From contig NZ_WKJN01000028.1 of assembly GCF_009674495.1 (NCBI RefSeq), forward strand, positions 18,153 to 82,152: a stretch of 64,000 nt of DNA, given 5' to 3'. Shown in pieces: positions 55,310 through 63,769 of this stretch. The DNA comes from Duganella alba. GTDB taxonomy: Bacteria > Pseudomonadota > Gammaproteobacteria > Burkholderiales > Burkholderiaceae_D. Position 1 is the first letter of the stretch, and each line of letters begins with the position of its first letter. A program made the position numbers and the translations under genes. The notes under the pieces are model-generated. The model did not search any database. It saw nothing but the letters and a program-made list of their open reading frames with translations, and was not told the origin of the DNA.

Positions 55310-55450
55310 ATGACTTCATTCAGGAAGCTGTGGACTGTCTTGGTTGATTCGATCAAGCCGCAAATGCTGCGCGAATCGAATATGGGACCGCATTCGATCT
55401 ACGTCGATACGCGGCCGTTCAACGCTGGCAATTTCTCCAAGGGGCGCTAA
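55310..55450 (+). CDS. 46-aa small ORF coupled to the TnsB-like gene
   Basis: A short ORF (MTSFRKLWTVLVDSIKPQML and so on, ending FNAGNFSKGR) that stops in TAATG with the TnsB-like ATG, the classic overlap for translational coupling. Its upstream AGCAAGGCA is a usable ribosome site. In Tn7-like elements the gene before tnsB is the endonuclease tnsA, but no TnsA catalytic pattern is seen and it is far too short. It may be a leader peptide or a partner; no family recognised. Confidence 0.45.
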   Translation: MTSFRKLWTVLVDSIKPQMLRESNMGPHSIYVDTRPFNAGNFSKGR

Positions 55451-57267
55451 TGCTGCTGCGGAACGACCTGCTGCACTACACGCATCCGTCGCCGCGCACC
55501 GTCCGCATCCTTTGGATCTCACCCGAGCAAAGCCACGCCTATGTATTCGACGTGGCGGCGCTCTCGGCGGAAGTCGAGATGATCCAACTGTCGGCGCTGC
55601 ACGCCGACATCCGGGCCGGCCATGCCAGCGTGCTGGCGGCCGATCCTTACCTGATGGTGGTCAGCCAGGAACTGCTGCCGCCGAAACACCTGCAACTGCG
55701 TGCGCGCGCCTGGGAAATCATCGAGGCGCTGGTGGCGCAGGAGCCGGGCATCTACGAGGCGCGCCAGCGCGGCCAGCTGATCGCCCAGGCCACCGCGCAG
55801 CATGCGGTGTCGCATCCCACCATCTACCGCTACCTGCGCCGCTACTGGCAGCGCGGGCAGACGCCCAATGCGCTGCTGCCGGACTACAGCAATTCCGGCG
55901 GCCGTGGCAAGGTGCGCCAGTCGTCGGCCGGCGTCAAGCGCGGCAGGCCGCGCAAGAACGGCGCTGACGCCGGTCCGGGCCTGAATGCGGACGAAGACAT
56001 CCGCCGCACCTTCCGTGTCGCCACGGCCCGCTATGCGGCCGCCAACGCCAAGTTCTCGCGGCTGGGCGCCTACCAGCAGATGCTGGGCGATTTCTTTGTC
56101 GAGCGCCGCATCGATCCAGCCTCCGGGCGGGTGCAGGCGGCATCGCCGGGCGCCGCCACCGAGGTGCCGACCTTCGGCCAGTTCAATTACTGGCTCGATC
56201 ACGACGACGACCGGCCGCCGGAGGTGGCGCGCCGCCAGCCTGCGGCCAGCGTGGTCGCGGGCGCGCTGCAGCAGCCGCTGGCGGCGCTGCCGCCCGGCCG
56301 TCCCGGCGCCGGCTTCTACCTGGACGCCGTGCGCGCCGAGGTGCAGCTGGTGTCGCGCGCCGACCGCCTGCAGGCCATCGGCCAGCCGCTGGTGTACGTG
56401 GTGACGGACACCTTCAGCCGCATGGTGTGCGGCGTCTACATCGGCCTGGGCGAGGCGCAGTGGCCGCACGCCATGCTGGCGCTGGCCAACTGCGGCGCCG
56501 ACAAGCAGCGCTACAGCCAGCAGCTCGGCCGCCGCATCGAGGCCGAGCAGTGGCCGTGCCGCCACCTGCCGGAAACGCTGCTGGCCAACGCCGCGCTGAC
56601 GCTGGGCTGGAGCGGCGACACGCTGCTGAACAACTTCAACCTGCGCTGCGTGGCGGTGGAGGAGGGGCCGTCCGACTGGCGCGCGGTGCTGGAAAAACGT
56701 TTCCGCCTGCTGGCGCCGAATGCGCAGGGCGCGCCATGCCGGCTGGATGGCGTGATGGACCTGGACCAGTTCACCCGCATCGTCATCGACTGCATCCTGT
56801 ACTACAACAACCGCCAGGCGCTGGCCGCCGCGGACGGCGCCACGCCGCGCCGCTTGTGGGACTGGGGTGTGGAAAACCGCGGTGGCGGATTAAAGATCTA
56901 TCCTGAGCACCTGATCCGCTGCAGCCTGATGCCGGTGGCACAAGCCACCGTCACCGCCGACGGCATCGCGCTATACGATAGTTGGTACAGTTGTGCGCGC
57001 GCCATCAACGAGCGTTGGTTCGAACGGGCGCGCCTGCGCGGTCCATGGCAGGTCAAGGTGGCCTACGACCCGTCCAACATGGACACGGTTTATTTGCTGG
57101 ATGCCGCCGCGCCGATGCAGTTCCACGCCTGCCACCTGGCCGACAACAGCCTGGCGCACCTGCATCTGTCGACCACCGAGATTGCGCACCTTCCGCGTGC
57201 ACAGGCCGCGCTGCCTGCCGCCGCGCTACGTAGCACTACGCAGAGTTACGCCAGCTTCGTCGGTTAA
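55450..57267 (+). CDS. TnsB-like DDE transposase-family protein with Asp-to-Asn active-site change
   Basis: A 605-aa protein with the Tn7 TnsB architecture. The N-terminal part has RILWISPEQSHAYVFDV, then a helix-turn-helix region (YEARQRGQLIAQATAQHAVS, TIYRYLRRYWQRGQTPNALL, DYSNSGGRGKVRQ). The catalytic core begins FYLDAVRAEVQLVSRADRL with VVTDTFSRMVCGVYIGL, then HLPETLLANAALTLG and WRAVLEKRFRLL, and ends with a Mu-type C-terminal beta domain. The acids align as D292, N380 and E415, with spacings 88 and 35, equal to those of Tn7 TnsB (D273, D361, E396). The second acid is thus Asn and the usual RGE after it is AAL, so strand transfer is probably lost. No tnsC or tniQ is present. The frame is intact over its whole length. 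Confidence 0.88.
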   Translation: MLLRNDLLHYTHPSPRTVRILWISPEQSHAYVFDVAALSAEVEMIQLSALHADIRAGHASVLAADPYLMVVSQELLPPKHLQLRARAWEIIEALVAQEPGIYEARQRGQLIAQATAQHAVSHPTIYRYLRRYWQRGQTPNALLPDYSNSGGRGKVRQSSAGVKRGRPRKNGADAGPGLNADEDIRRTFRVATARYAAANAKFSRLGAYQQMLGDFFVERRIDPASGRVQAASPGAATEVPTFGQFNYWLDHDDDRPPEVARRQPAASVVAGALQQPLAALPPGRPGAGFYLDAVRAEVQLVSRADRLQAIGQPLVYVVTDTFSRMVCGVYIGLGEAQWPHAMLALANCGADKQRYSQQLGRRIEAEQWPCRHLPETLLANAALTLGWSGDTLLNNFNLRCVAVEEGPSDWRAVLEKRFRLLAPNAQGAPCRLDGVMDLDQFTRIVIDCILYYNNRQALAAADGATPRRLWDWGVENRGGGLKIYPEHLIRCSLMPVAQATVTADGIALYDSWYSCARAINERWFERARLRGPWQVKVAYDPSNMDTVYLLDAAAPMQFHACHLADNSLAHLHLSTTEIAHLPRAQAALPAAALRSTTQSYASFVG

Positions 57268-57283
57268 TTTCCGTCCACCTTCG

Positions 57284-57318
57284 TGCACTGCATCTTAACG
57301 GTGCAGTGCATTTTTTTT
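57284..57318 (+). terminator. Rho-independent terminator of TnsB-like gene
   Basis: TGCACTGCA (57284-57292) pairs with TGCAGTGCA (57302-57310) and is followed by eight T residues. The gene therefore ends its own transcript. Confidence 0.85.
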
Positions 57319-57327
57319 GTCCGGCCT

Positions 57328-57362
57328 GAACAAAGTTCTGTCGCTACGAATAAAGTTTGTCG
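57328..57362 (+). repeat. Two tandem flanking motifs downstream of the TnsB-like gene
   Basis: GAACAAAGTTCTGTCG (57328-57343) and GAATAAAGTTTGTCG (57348-57362) are direct near-repeats 20 bases apart; a third relative is at 55154. Tn7-like ends carry tandem TnsB-binding repeats of about this length. The rest of 57363-57524 is AT-richer leader DNA in which I see no gene. Confidence 0.45.
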
Positions 57363-57569
57363 TCCGCTCCCGGCTTTAACGTGTATAGACAAGCATTTAC
57401 GGATAGCCGTAAAAACATTGTTTTATATCGTTTATGCCGTTTCCTTGTGTAACGCCTGCAAGCCGAAACAGCTTTATTTTTTTGTCATCTGTGGCACGCC
57501 GTTTGCTAATGAAGAGGTATGGGCATGCAAGTCGCCCAAGGGTTTTTCAGCAGATTGGCGAGGAAGCAG

Positions 57570-59177
57570 ATGGATAGCAAAACGGTAAAACCATTTAAAT
57601 CATTTAGCTCATTGACGAGGAGGGATTTCTTGTACCGGACCGCGGCGGTTGGCGGCACCGGCCTGCTGTTGAGTACCATGAGTGCGTGGGGCATGGGCAT
57701 CGAGTCCACCGCCTCGGCGCCGCCGGCCCTGAGCGGCAGCGGCAAGGGCAAGAAGGTGTTGATCCTGGGCGCCGGCCTGGCCGGCATGACGGCGGCGTTC
57801 GAGCTGGAGAAGCTGGGCTACAAGGTGCAGATCCTGGAAGCGCGCGCCTTTGCCGGCGGCCGTTGCCAGACGGCGCGCAAGGGCTTCAGCCTGACCGAGT
57901 TGGGCGGCGAAAAGCAGACCTGCGCATTCGACGACGGCCACTACATCAATCACGGCCCATGGCGCATTCCGCTGCATCACCAGTCGACGCTGCACTACAC
58001 CAGGCTGTTTGAGGTGCCGCTGGAAGTGATGGTCAACGAGAACGACCACTCCTACGTGTATTCCGAAAACGCCGGTCCGTTCGCCGGCAAGCGCCTGCGC
58101 ATCAAGGAAGTGAAAGCCGACATGCGCGGCAACGTCTCCGAGCTGCTGGCCAAGTCGGTCAAGAATCATCAGCTGGACCAGGAACTGAGCGCCGACGACC
58201 AGCGCCTGCTGCTGGACTATCTGCAACATGAAGGCGCGCTGACGCCGGGCGACCTGCAATACAAGGGCCGCAGCGGTCGCGGCTTCGCCACCAATCCTGG
58301 CGCCGGCATCAATCCGGGACCGGGCAAGCTGTCCGACCCGCTGGGCTTCAAAGACCTGCTGGCGTCGAAGCTGGGCAATGTCTACAGCGCGGTGCAGGAT
58401 TTCCCGATGCAGAACACCATGTTCCAGCCGGTGGGCGGCATGGACTCCATCGCCAAGGCGTTCGAAAAACGCGTCGGCAAAAACATTCGCTACAAATCCG
58501 AAGTACAGACCATCCGTCAGAACGACAAGGGTGTGACGGTTACCTACAAGGATACCGGCACCAATAAAGTCAGCTCCATCAGCGCCGACTACTGCCTGTG
58601 CGCCATCCCGCTGTCGGTGCTGCGCCAGATCGATACCGATTTTTCGGACAAATTCAAGAAGGCCGTCGCCACCGTGGCGTACGCGCCGGTGGGCAAGATC
58701 GGCCTGCAGATGAAGCGCCGCTTCTGGGAAGAGGACGACCATATCTACGGTGGTCACATCATGACCGACCTGAAAGGCATCAACCAGATCTCGGTGCCGT
58801 CGTATGGCTTCCAGAAAAAGAAGGGCGTGCTGCTCGGCTACTACCAGTACCAGACGGCCGCGATTGAAATCAGCGCGTTGTCGCCGAAGGAACGCGCCGA
58901 GTTCGCGCTGGCCGCCGGCCAGAAGATCTTCCCGCAGTACACGGAGAACTTCGAGAACGCGTTCTCGGTCGCCTGGCACCGCGTGCAGTACAACCTGGGC
59001 GGCTGGGCCGAGTGGACCGAGAAGACCCGCGCCGCCGCCTATCCGACCCTGGTGGAGGGCGAAGGCCGCATCCTGCTGGCCGGCGAGCACCTGAGCTACC
59101 TGACCGGCTGGCAGGCCGGCGCCATCGAGTCGGCGTGGCAGCAGCTGGCCAAGATCCATGAAAGGGCCAGCGCATGA
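57570..59177 (+). CDS. Tat-exported flavin amine oxidase
   Basis: A 535-aa FAD-dependent amine oxidase. A twin-arginine signal (SLTRRDFLYRTAAVGGTG) sends it to the periplasm. FAD-binding motifs: VLILGAGLAGMTAAFELEKLG, EARAFAGGRCQT and the C-terminal GEGRILLAGEHLSYLTGWQAGAIESA. Starts at 57525 or 57519 would lengthen the leader; ATG 57570 is preferred for AGGAAG and a normal Tat length. The next gene, a cytochrome c, overlaps by four bases, so electrons probably pass to that cytochrome rather than to oxygen, as shown for nicotine oxidoreductase and its cytochrome. Substrate amine unknown. Confidence 0.92.
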   Translation: MDSKTVKPFKSFSSLTRRDFLYRTAAVGGTGLLLSTMSAWGMGIESTASAPPALSGSGKGKKVLILGAGLAGMTAAFELEKLGYKVQILEARAFAGGRCQTARKGFSLTELGGEKQTCAFDDGHYINHGPWRIPLHHQSTLHYTRLFEVPLEVMVNENDHSYVYSENAGPFAGKRLRIKEVKADMRGNVSELLAKSVKNHQLDQELSADDQRLLLDYLQHEGALTPGDLQYKGRSGRGFATNPGAGINPGPGKLSDPLGFKDLLASKLGNVYSAVQDFPMQNTMFQPVGGMDSIAKAFEKRVGKNIRYKSEVQTIRQNDKGVTVTYKDTGTNKVSSISADYCLCAIPLSVLRQIDTDFSDKFKKAVATVAYAPVGKIGLQMKRRFWEEDDHIYGGHIMTDLKGINQISVPSYGFQKKKGVLLGYYQYQTAAIEISALSPKERAEFALAAGQKIFPQYTENFENAFSVAWHRVQYNLGGWAEWTEKTRAAAYPTLVEGEGRILLAGEHLSYLTGWQAGAIESAWQQLAKIHERASA

Positions 59178-59599
59178 GAGACACGCTGATCAAGGCCGTG
59201 ATGGCGATCGTGGCCACCGTGCTGGCGGCGGCGTCGTCGCCGTCGCGGGCGCAGGACGCGGGACCGGCGCTCGATGGCAAGGGGCTGTTCCTGAAGAACT
59301 GCGCGGCCTGCCACCAGCCGACCGGCAAGGGCATACCCGGCGCCTTCCCGGCGCTGGCGGGGAACAAGTTCGTGCAGGGGAAAAACACCGACGTCGCCAC
59401 CGTGCTGCTGAAGGGGCGCGGCGGCATGCCGGACTTCAGCGAATCGCTGAGCGACCGCGATATCGCCACCGTGCTGACCTTCGTGCGCTCCAACTGGGGC
59501 AACAAGGCCGACGGCCTGACCGAAGCGGATGTCGGCGCGCTGCGCACCGCACTCGGCGTCGACGCCTTCGGCGACGCCAGCATGTCCAACAAACACTGA
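59174..59599 (+). CDS. Periplasmic c-type cytochrome, amine oxidase partner
   Basis: A 141-aa exported monoheme cytochrome: signal peptide to SRAQ, heme site CAACHQPTG and a distal Met candidate in GRGGMPDF. ATGA overlap with the amine oxidase gene implies equimolar translation. Likely electron acceptor of the amine oxidase. Confidence 0.92.
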   Translation: MRDTLIKAVMAIVATVLAAASSPSRAQDAGPALDGKGLFLKNCAACHQPTGKGIPGAFPALAGNKFVQGKNTDVATVLLKGRGGMPDFSESLSDRDIATVLTFVRSNWGNKADGLTEADVGALRTALGVDAFGDASMSNKH

Positions 59600-59610
59600 A
59601 AGAGCACACA

Positions 59611-60123
59611 ATGAAAAAAGCAATCGTTAGCCTGTTGATCTCCGCCGCCTGCGGCAGCGCCTTCGCCGCCGCGCCGAAAGCCGACATCGTCCGCCACAAG
59701 ATTCCCAACTCCGACTTTCCGATCGCGCTGGCGGTGAGCATTCCGCCGACCGCCACCATCCACTTCATCAGCGGCCAGGTGCCGGCGGTGGTGAACAAGG
59801 ACGCGCCGGCCGATTCGCTGGAAGCCTTCGGCGACACCAAGACCCAGACCGAGTCGGTGCTCAAGAAGATCAAGGAAGTCCTGCAGGGCATGAAGCTGGA
59901 GATGTCCGACGTGGTGAAGATGCAGGTGTTCCTGGTCGGCGATCCGGCCAAGGGCGGCAAGGCCGACACCAAGGGCTTCATGGAAGCCTACACCCAGTAC
60001 TTCGGCGCGACCGCCCAGCCAGGCCCTCAGATGAACCTGCCGGCGCGCGCCGTGGTGCAGGTGGCGGGCCTGAGCAACGCCGGCTGGCTGGTGGAAATCG
60101 AAGTGGTCGCCGCCAAAAAATAA
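59611..60123 (+). CDS. Exported RidA-family enamine/imine deaminase
   Basis: A 170-aa RidA (YjgF/YER057c) protein with a Sec signal peptide (MKKAIVSLLISAACGSAFA). RidA enzymes hydrolyse reactive enamine or imine products to ketone or aldehyde plus ammonia; a periplasmic form placed 11 bases after an amine oxidase and its cytochrome fits removal of the imine they make. Family features: HFISGQVPAV, FGDTKTQTESVLKKIKEVL, VVKMQVFLVGD, and the late PARAVVQVAGL with the conserved Arg. Confidence 0.9.
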   Translation: MKKAIVSLLISAACGSAFAAAPKADIVRHKIPNSDFPIALAVSIPPTATIHFISGQVPAVVNKDAPADSLEAFGDTKTQTESVLKKIKEVLQGMKLEMSDVVKMQVFLVGDPAKGGKADTKGFMEAYTQYFGATAQPGPQMNLPARAVVQVAGLSNAGWLVEIEVVAAKK

Positions 60124-60199
60124 AAGATACGTAGCAAATCGGGAGTTGTGTTTTCGGGTCTTACCTTCGCTTTTATTCAAAAAAATGGGGAATTAAAAT

Positions 60200-62659
60200 A
60201 TGCATAAGGCCACACTGAAGATCGGCGTTGCTGCCGTGTTGTCCACTTTAGCTTTCGGCGTGTACGCCGCCGCGCCAGCCGCCGATGACGCGGTCGCCGC
60301 AGCGCCGGCCGACGCCGACGCGCCCAACGTCGGCGCGGTGATCGTCACCGGCACGCGTTCCAGCGGCATCAAGGTTGAAAACAGCGCATCGCCGATCCAG
60401 GTGCTTGACTCGGCATCGCTGCAGCGCACCGGCCAGCCGGACCTGATCCAGGCGCTGGCGCAGAATCTGCCGTCGTTCACGGCGCAGGCCTTCGGCGGCG
60501 ACGCCGCCAACATGACGCTGTCGGCGCGCCTGCGCGGCCTGAGCCCGAACAACACGCTGGTCCTGATCAACGGCAAGCGCCGTCACGGCACCGCCAACCT
60601 GGCGGTGCTGGGCGGACCATACCAGGGCGGCGCGGCGGCCGACCTGAACTACATTCCCGTGTCGGCCATCGACCACATCGAGGTGCTGCAGGACGGCGCC
60701 GCCGCCCAATACGGCTCCGACGCGATCGCCGGCGTGGTCAACGTCATCCTGAAATCGAACAACCATGGCGGCACCGCCACCGTCAGCGGCGGCGGCTACG
60801 TCGATGGCGGCGGCCGCACGCTGGACGGCACCGCCAACATCGGCGTGACGCCGTTCCAGGACGCCTTCCTGAGCCTGACCGCCGAATCGAAATACCACGG
60901 CTACAGCGACCGTGGCGGCATCGACCCGCGCGTGGTCGATCCGGCCAACATGGCGGCCTATCCGGGCATGTTCCGTGAACCGGGCTACCCGCACGTCAAC
61001 CATATTTCGGGCGACGCGCAGTACCACCTGAACACCTTCGCCGCCAACTTCGGCTGGGACGTCAACGCCGACAGCCAGCTGTATGCGTTTGCCACCGCCG
61101 GCCGCAAGGAAGCGCGCGCGTTCGAGAACTATCGCCTGCCGAGCCGCCTGCCGCTGATCTATCCTACCGGCTTCTCGCCGAAGGAAACCATGAAGGAAGA
61201 CGACTTCGCGTTCACCGGCGGCTACAAGACCAAGCTGGCCGGCTGGAACGTGGACCTGAGCTCGACCTATGGCCGCGACAAGGCGCGCATCGGCGTGGCC
61301 GATTCGGGCAACGTCTCGCTGTTCACCGACACCGGCTACACGCCGACCGTGTTCAGCGCCGGCACCTTCATCGCCAGCCAGCTGACCACCACGCTGGAAG
61401 CGTCGAAGGAATTCGACATCGGCTGGTCCAAGCCGCTGAACATCGCCGGCGGTATCGAGCACCGCGTCGACAAGTACGAGATCCAGGCCGGCGACGCGGC
61501 GTCGCGCTACAAGGAAGGTTCGCAGTCCTACCCAGGCTTCTCGCTGACCGACGCCGGCAGCCACCGCCGCACCAACCAGGCCGCCTACCTGGACTTCGCC
61601 GGCAATCCGATCCAGGACCTGACGGTCGACCTGGCGGGCCGCTATGAGCACTTCAGCGACTTCGGTAACGCCAAGGTGGGCAAGCTCACCAGCCGCTACG
61701 ACTTCTCGCCGGTGGTGGCGATGCGCGGCACCTTCTCGAACGGGTTCCGGGCGCCGACCCTGGCCGAGGAATACTACTCGGCCACCAACGTCGGCCCGAC
61801 CACCGCCTTCGTGCAGCTGGCGCCGAATTCAGCCGGCGCGAAACTGGTGGGCGTCGATGGCCTGAAGCCTGAACGCTCCACCAACTTCAGCCTGGGCCTG
61901 GTGCTGAACCCTGCCAACAACGTGGCGATGACGCTGGACGTCTACCAGATCAAGATCCGCGACCGCATCGTCGGTTCGGGCGCGCTGTACGGCTCCGGCG
62001 GTTCGGTGAATTCGCCGGCGGTGACGGCGGCCATCAAGGCCAACGGCAACGTGCTGGACAGCACCGTCAGCCAGACCGGTATCAACATCTTCTCCAACGC
62101 CGTCGACACCCGCAGCCGCGGCCTGGAGTTCGTCACCACGGTGAACTCCAACTACGGCACCGCCGGCAAGGTGGACTGGTCGATCGCCGCCAACTACAAC
62201 AAGGTGGAAGTCACCAAGATCAACCAGGCGCCGACGCAGCTGCTGCCGCAGACGCTGCTGGACAAGACCGCGATCTCCGATCTGGAAACCGCGTCGCCGA
62301 AAGTGCGCGTGAACCTGGGCGCACTGTGGAAGATCGGTAACTGGACCGTCAACCTGCGCGAAGCGATCTACGGCAAATCGTCGGAGTACGGCAGCGAAGA
62401 CGGTTCGGTGTACCACCTGACCGAAATCTCGGCCAAGGCGATCACCGATCTGGAAGTCGGCTACAAGATCAACAACGCCTGGTCGCTGGCTGTCGGCGCC
62501 AACAACCTGTTCAACAAGTATCCGAATGGCGTGAATCCGGCGCTGCTGGCTGACCAGCGCGCGGCGGGCGACAACGCGGCGGTCACCGTGCTGCCGAGCT
62601 TCTCGCCGTTCGGCATCAACGGCGGCTACTACTACGCACGCGCCAACTACAAGTTCTAA
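60200..62659 (+). CDS. TonB-dependent outer membrane receptor
   Basis: An 819-aa TonB-dependent receptor. Signal to about YAAAPA; the TonB box region VGAVIVTGTRSSG leads to the plug (LRGLSPNNTLVLINGKRRHG; AAQYGSDAIAGVVNVILKS) and a barrel ending YYYARANYKF. Ligand unknown. It follows RidA by 76 bases on the same strand and may import the amine handled by the cluster. A strong terminator at 62681 ends the unit. Confidence 0.93.
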   Translation: MHKATLKIGVAAVLSTLAFGVYAAAPAADDAVAAAPADADAPNVGAVIVTGTRSSGIKVENSASPIQVLDSASLQRTGQPDLIQALAQNLPSFTAQAFGGDAANMTLSARLRGLSPNNTLVLINGKRRHGTANLAVLGGPYQGGAAADLNYIPVSAIDHIEVLQDGAAAQYGSDAIAGVVNVILKSNNHGGTATVSGGGYVDGGGRTLDGTANIGVTPFQDAFLSLTAESKYHGYSDRGGIDPRVVDPANMAAYPGMFREPGYPHVNHISGDAQYHLNTFAANFGWDVNADSQLYAFATAGRKEARAFENYRLPSRLPLIYPTGFSPKETMKEDDFAFTGGYKTKLAGWNVDLSSTYGRDKARIGVADSGNVSLFTDTGYTPTVFSAGTFIASQLTTTLEASKEFDIGWSKPLNIAGGIEHRVDKYEIQAGDAASRYKEGSQSYPGFSLTDAGSHRRTNQAAYLDFAGNPIQDLTVDLAGRYEHFSDFGNAKVGKLTSRYDFSPVVAMRGTFSNGFRAPTLAEEYYSATNVGPTTAFVQLAPNSAGAKLVGVDGLKPERSTNFSLGLVLNPANNVAMTLDVYQIKIRDRIVGSGALYGSGGSVNSPAVTAAIKANGNVLDSTVSQTGINIFSNAVDTRSRGLEFVTTVNSNYGTAGKVDWSIAANYNKVEVTKINQAPTQLLPQTLLDKTAISDLETASPKVRVNLGALWKIGNWTVNLREAIYGKSSEYGSEDGSVYHLTEISAKAITDLEVGYKINNAWSLAVGANNLFNKYPNGVNPALLADQRAAGDNAAVTVLPSFSPFGINGGYYYARANYKF

Positions 62660-62680
62660 GCGGGGGCTTAGTTGCTTTTT

Positions 62681-62708
62681 GGGCCGCCTTTCGGCGGCCC
62701 TTTTTTTT
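62681..62708 (+). terminator. Rho-independent terminator
   Basis: GGGCCGCC-TTTC-GGCGGCCC hairpin (62681-62700) followed by eight T residues (62701-62708), closing the amine-oxidase/TonB-receptor unit. Confidence 0.9.
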
Positions 62709-62813
62709 ACCCCTGACGAAAGGGTCTGACCCAGGGTCAGGGTAGGGGCTTCGCCCCGCCGGCCCATGGGCCGGCCCCTGGCCGCAGCGCTGTGCGGGTT
62801 TCACAGGTGCCGC
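62708..62813. repeat. Dispersed palindromic repeat, copy 2
   Basis: Shares TACCCC-GACGAAAGGGTCTGACCC at its left and CTGGCCGCAGCG-TGTGCGGGTTT-GGTGCCGC at its right with copy 1 (11512-11588), but carries extra palindromes GGGGCTTCGCCCC and GGCCGGCCCATGGGCCGGCC-like in the middle. It immediately follows a terminator. REP-like element. Confidence 0.65.
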
Positions 62814-62863
62814 ATAGTCAGCATGCTCTTGGTGTAGCATGGCGGCTCAATCGAGGAGCAGGC

Positions 62864-63769
62864 ATGCTGAAAAAAATGAGAACAACCCTGCTGGCCGCCG
62901 CCATGGCGGGCAGTGTCGGCGGCGCGGCGGCCGCGCCGATGTCGTTGCAGGATTACCTGGCCCTGAGCGGCCCGGCGCCGACGCGCCATGTGACCTACGG
63001 CGCGGCGCCGTCGCAGTTCGCGGAGCTGTTCCAGCCTGCCGGCGACGGCCCGTTCCCGGTGGCGGTGATCATCCACGGCGGCTGCTGGACCAAGGAGTTC
63101 GGCGGCATCACGCAGATGCGCAATATGGCCGGCGACCTGGCCGCGCAGGGCATCGCGGTGTGGAATCTGGAGTACCGCCGCTACGATGAGGAGGGCGGCG
63201 GCTACCCGGGCATGTACCACGACGTGGCCACCGCGATGGACCGCCTGCGCCTGCTGGCGCCGGAGCACAAGCTGGATTTGTCGCGCATCGTGCTGGTGGG
63301 CCATTCGGCCGGCGGCCACCTGGCGCAATGGGCCGGCGCGCGCGCGCGGCTGCCGCGCACCAGTCCTCTGTACGTGGCCGATCCGCTGCCGGTGCCGGTG
63401 GTGATCAGCCTTGGCGGCCTGGCCGACCTGCGCAACGAGGAAGCGCTGATCAAGACCAGCTGCGACCGCGACATGGCGCAGCTGGCCGGCGTCGCCAGCG
63501 CCGCGCGTCCCGATATCTTCAGCGACACCTCGCCGGCGGAGATGCTGCCGCTTGGCGTGCGCACGGTGCTGATTCACGGCGAGCATGACACCATCGCGCC
63601 GCTGCGCGTCGGCCAGGACTATGCGCGCCGCGCGCAGGCGGCCGGCGATGCGGCGGAAGTGGTATCGCTGCCGGGCGGCAGCCACTATGATGAAGTCGCC
63701 GCCACGTCGCCGTCCTGGCGCATCGTGTCGGCGCATATCCGCAAGGCGCTCGGTCTCCAGCCACGATGA
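62864..63769 (+). CDS. Exported alpha/beta hydrolase (kynurenine formamidase/esterase type)
   Basis: A 301-aa exported hydrolase with a signal peptide (MLKKMRTTLLAAAMAGSVGG). VIIHGGCWTKEFGG (oxyanion HGGxW), GHSAGGHLAQWAGAR (Ser), GEHDTIAP (Asp) and GGSHYDEVA (His) form the BD-FAE/kynurenine-formamidase-like active site. Substrate unknown. GAGGAGCAGGC sets ATG 62864. Its stop overlaps the next start as ATGA. Confidence 0.88.
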   Translation: MLKKMRTTLLAAAMAGSVGGAAAAPMSLQDYLALSGPAPTRHVTYGAAPSQFAELFQPAGDGPFPVAVIIHGGCWTKEFGGITQMRNMAGDLAAQGIAVWNLEYRRYDEEGGGYPGMYHDVATAMDRLRLLAPEHKLDLSRIVLVGHSAGGHLAQWAGARARLPRTSPLYVADPLPVPVVISLGGLADLRNEEALIKTSCDRDMAQLAGVASAARPDIFSDTSPAEMLPLGVRTVLIHGEHDTIAPLRVGQDYARRAQAAGDAAEVVSLPGGSHYDEVAATSPSWRIVSAHIRKALGLQPR

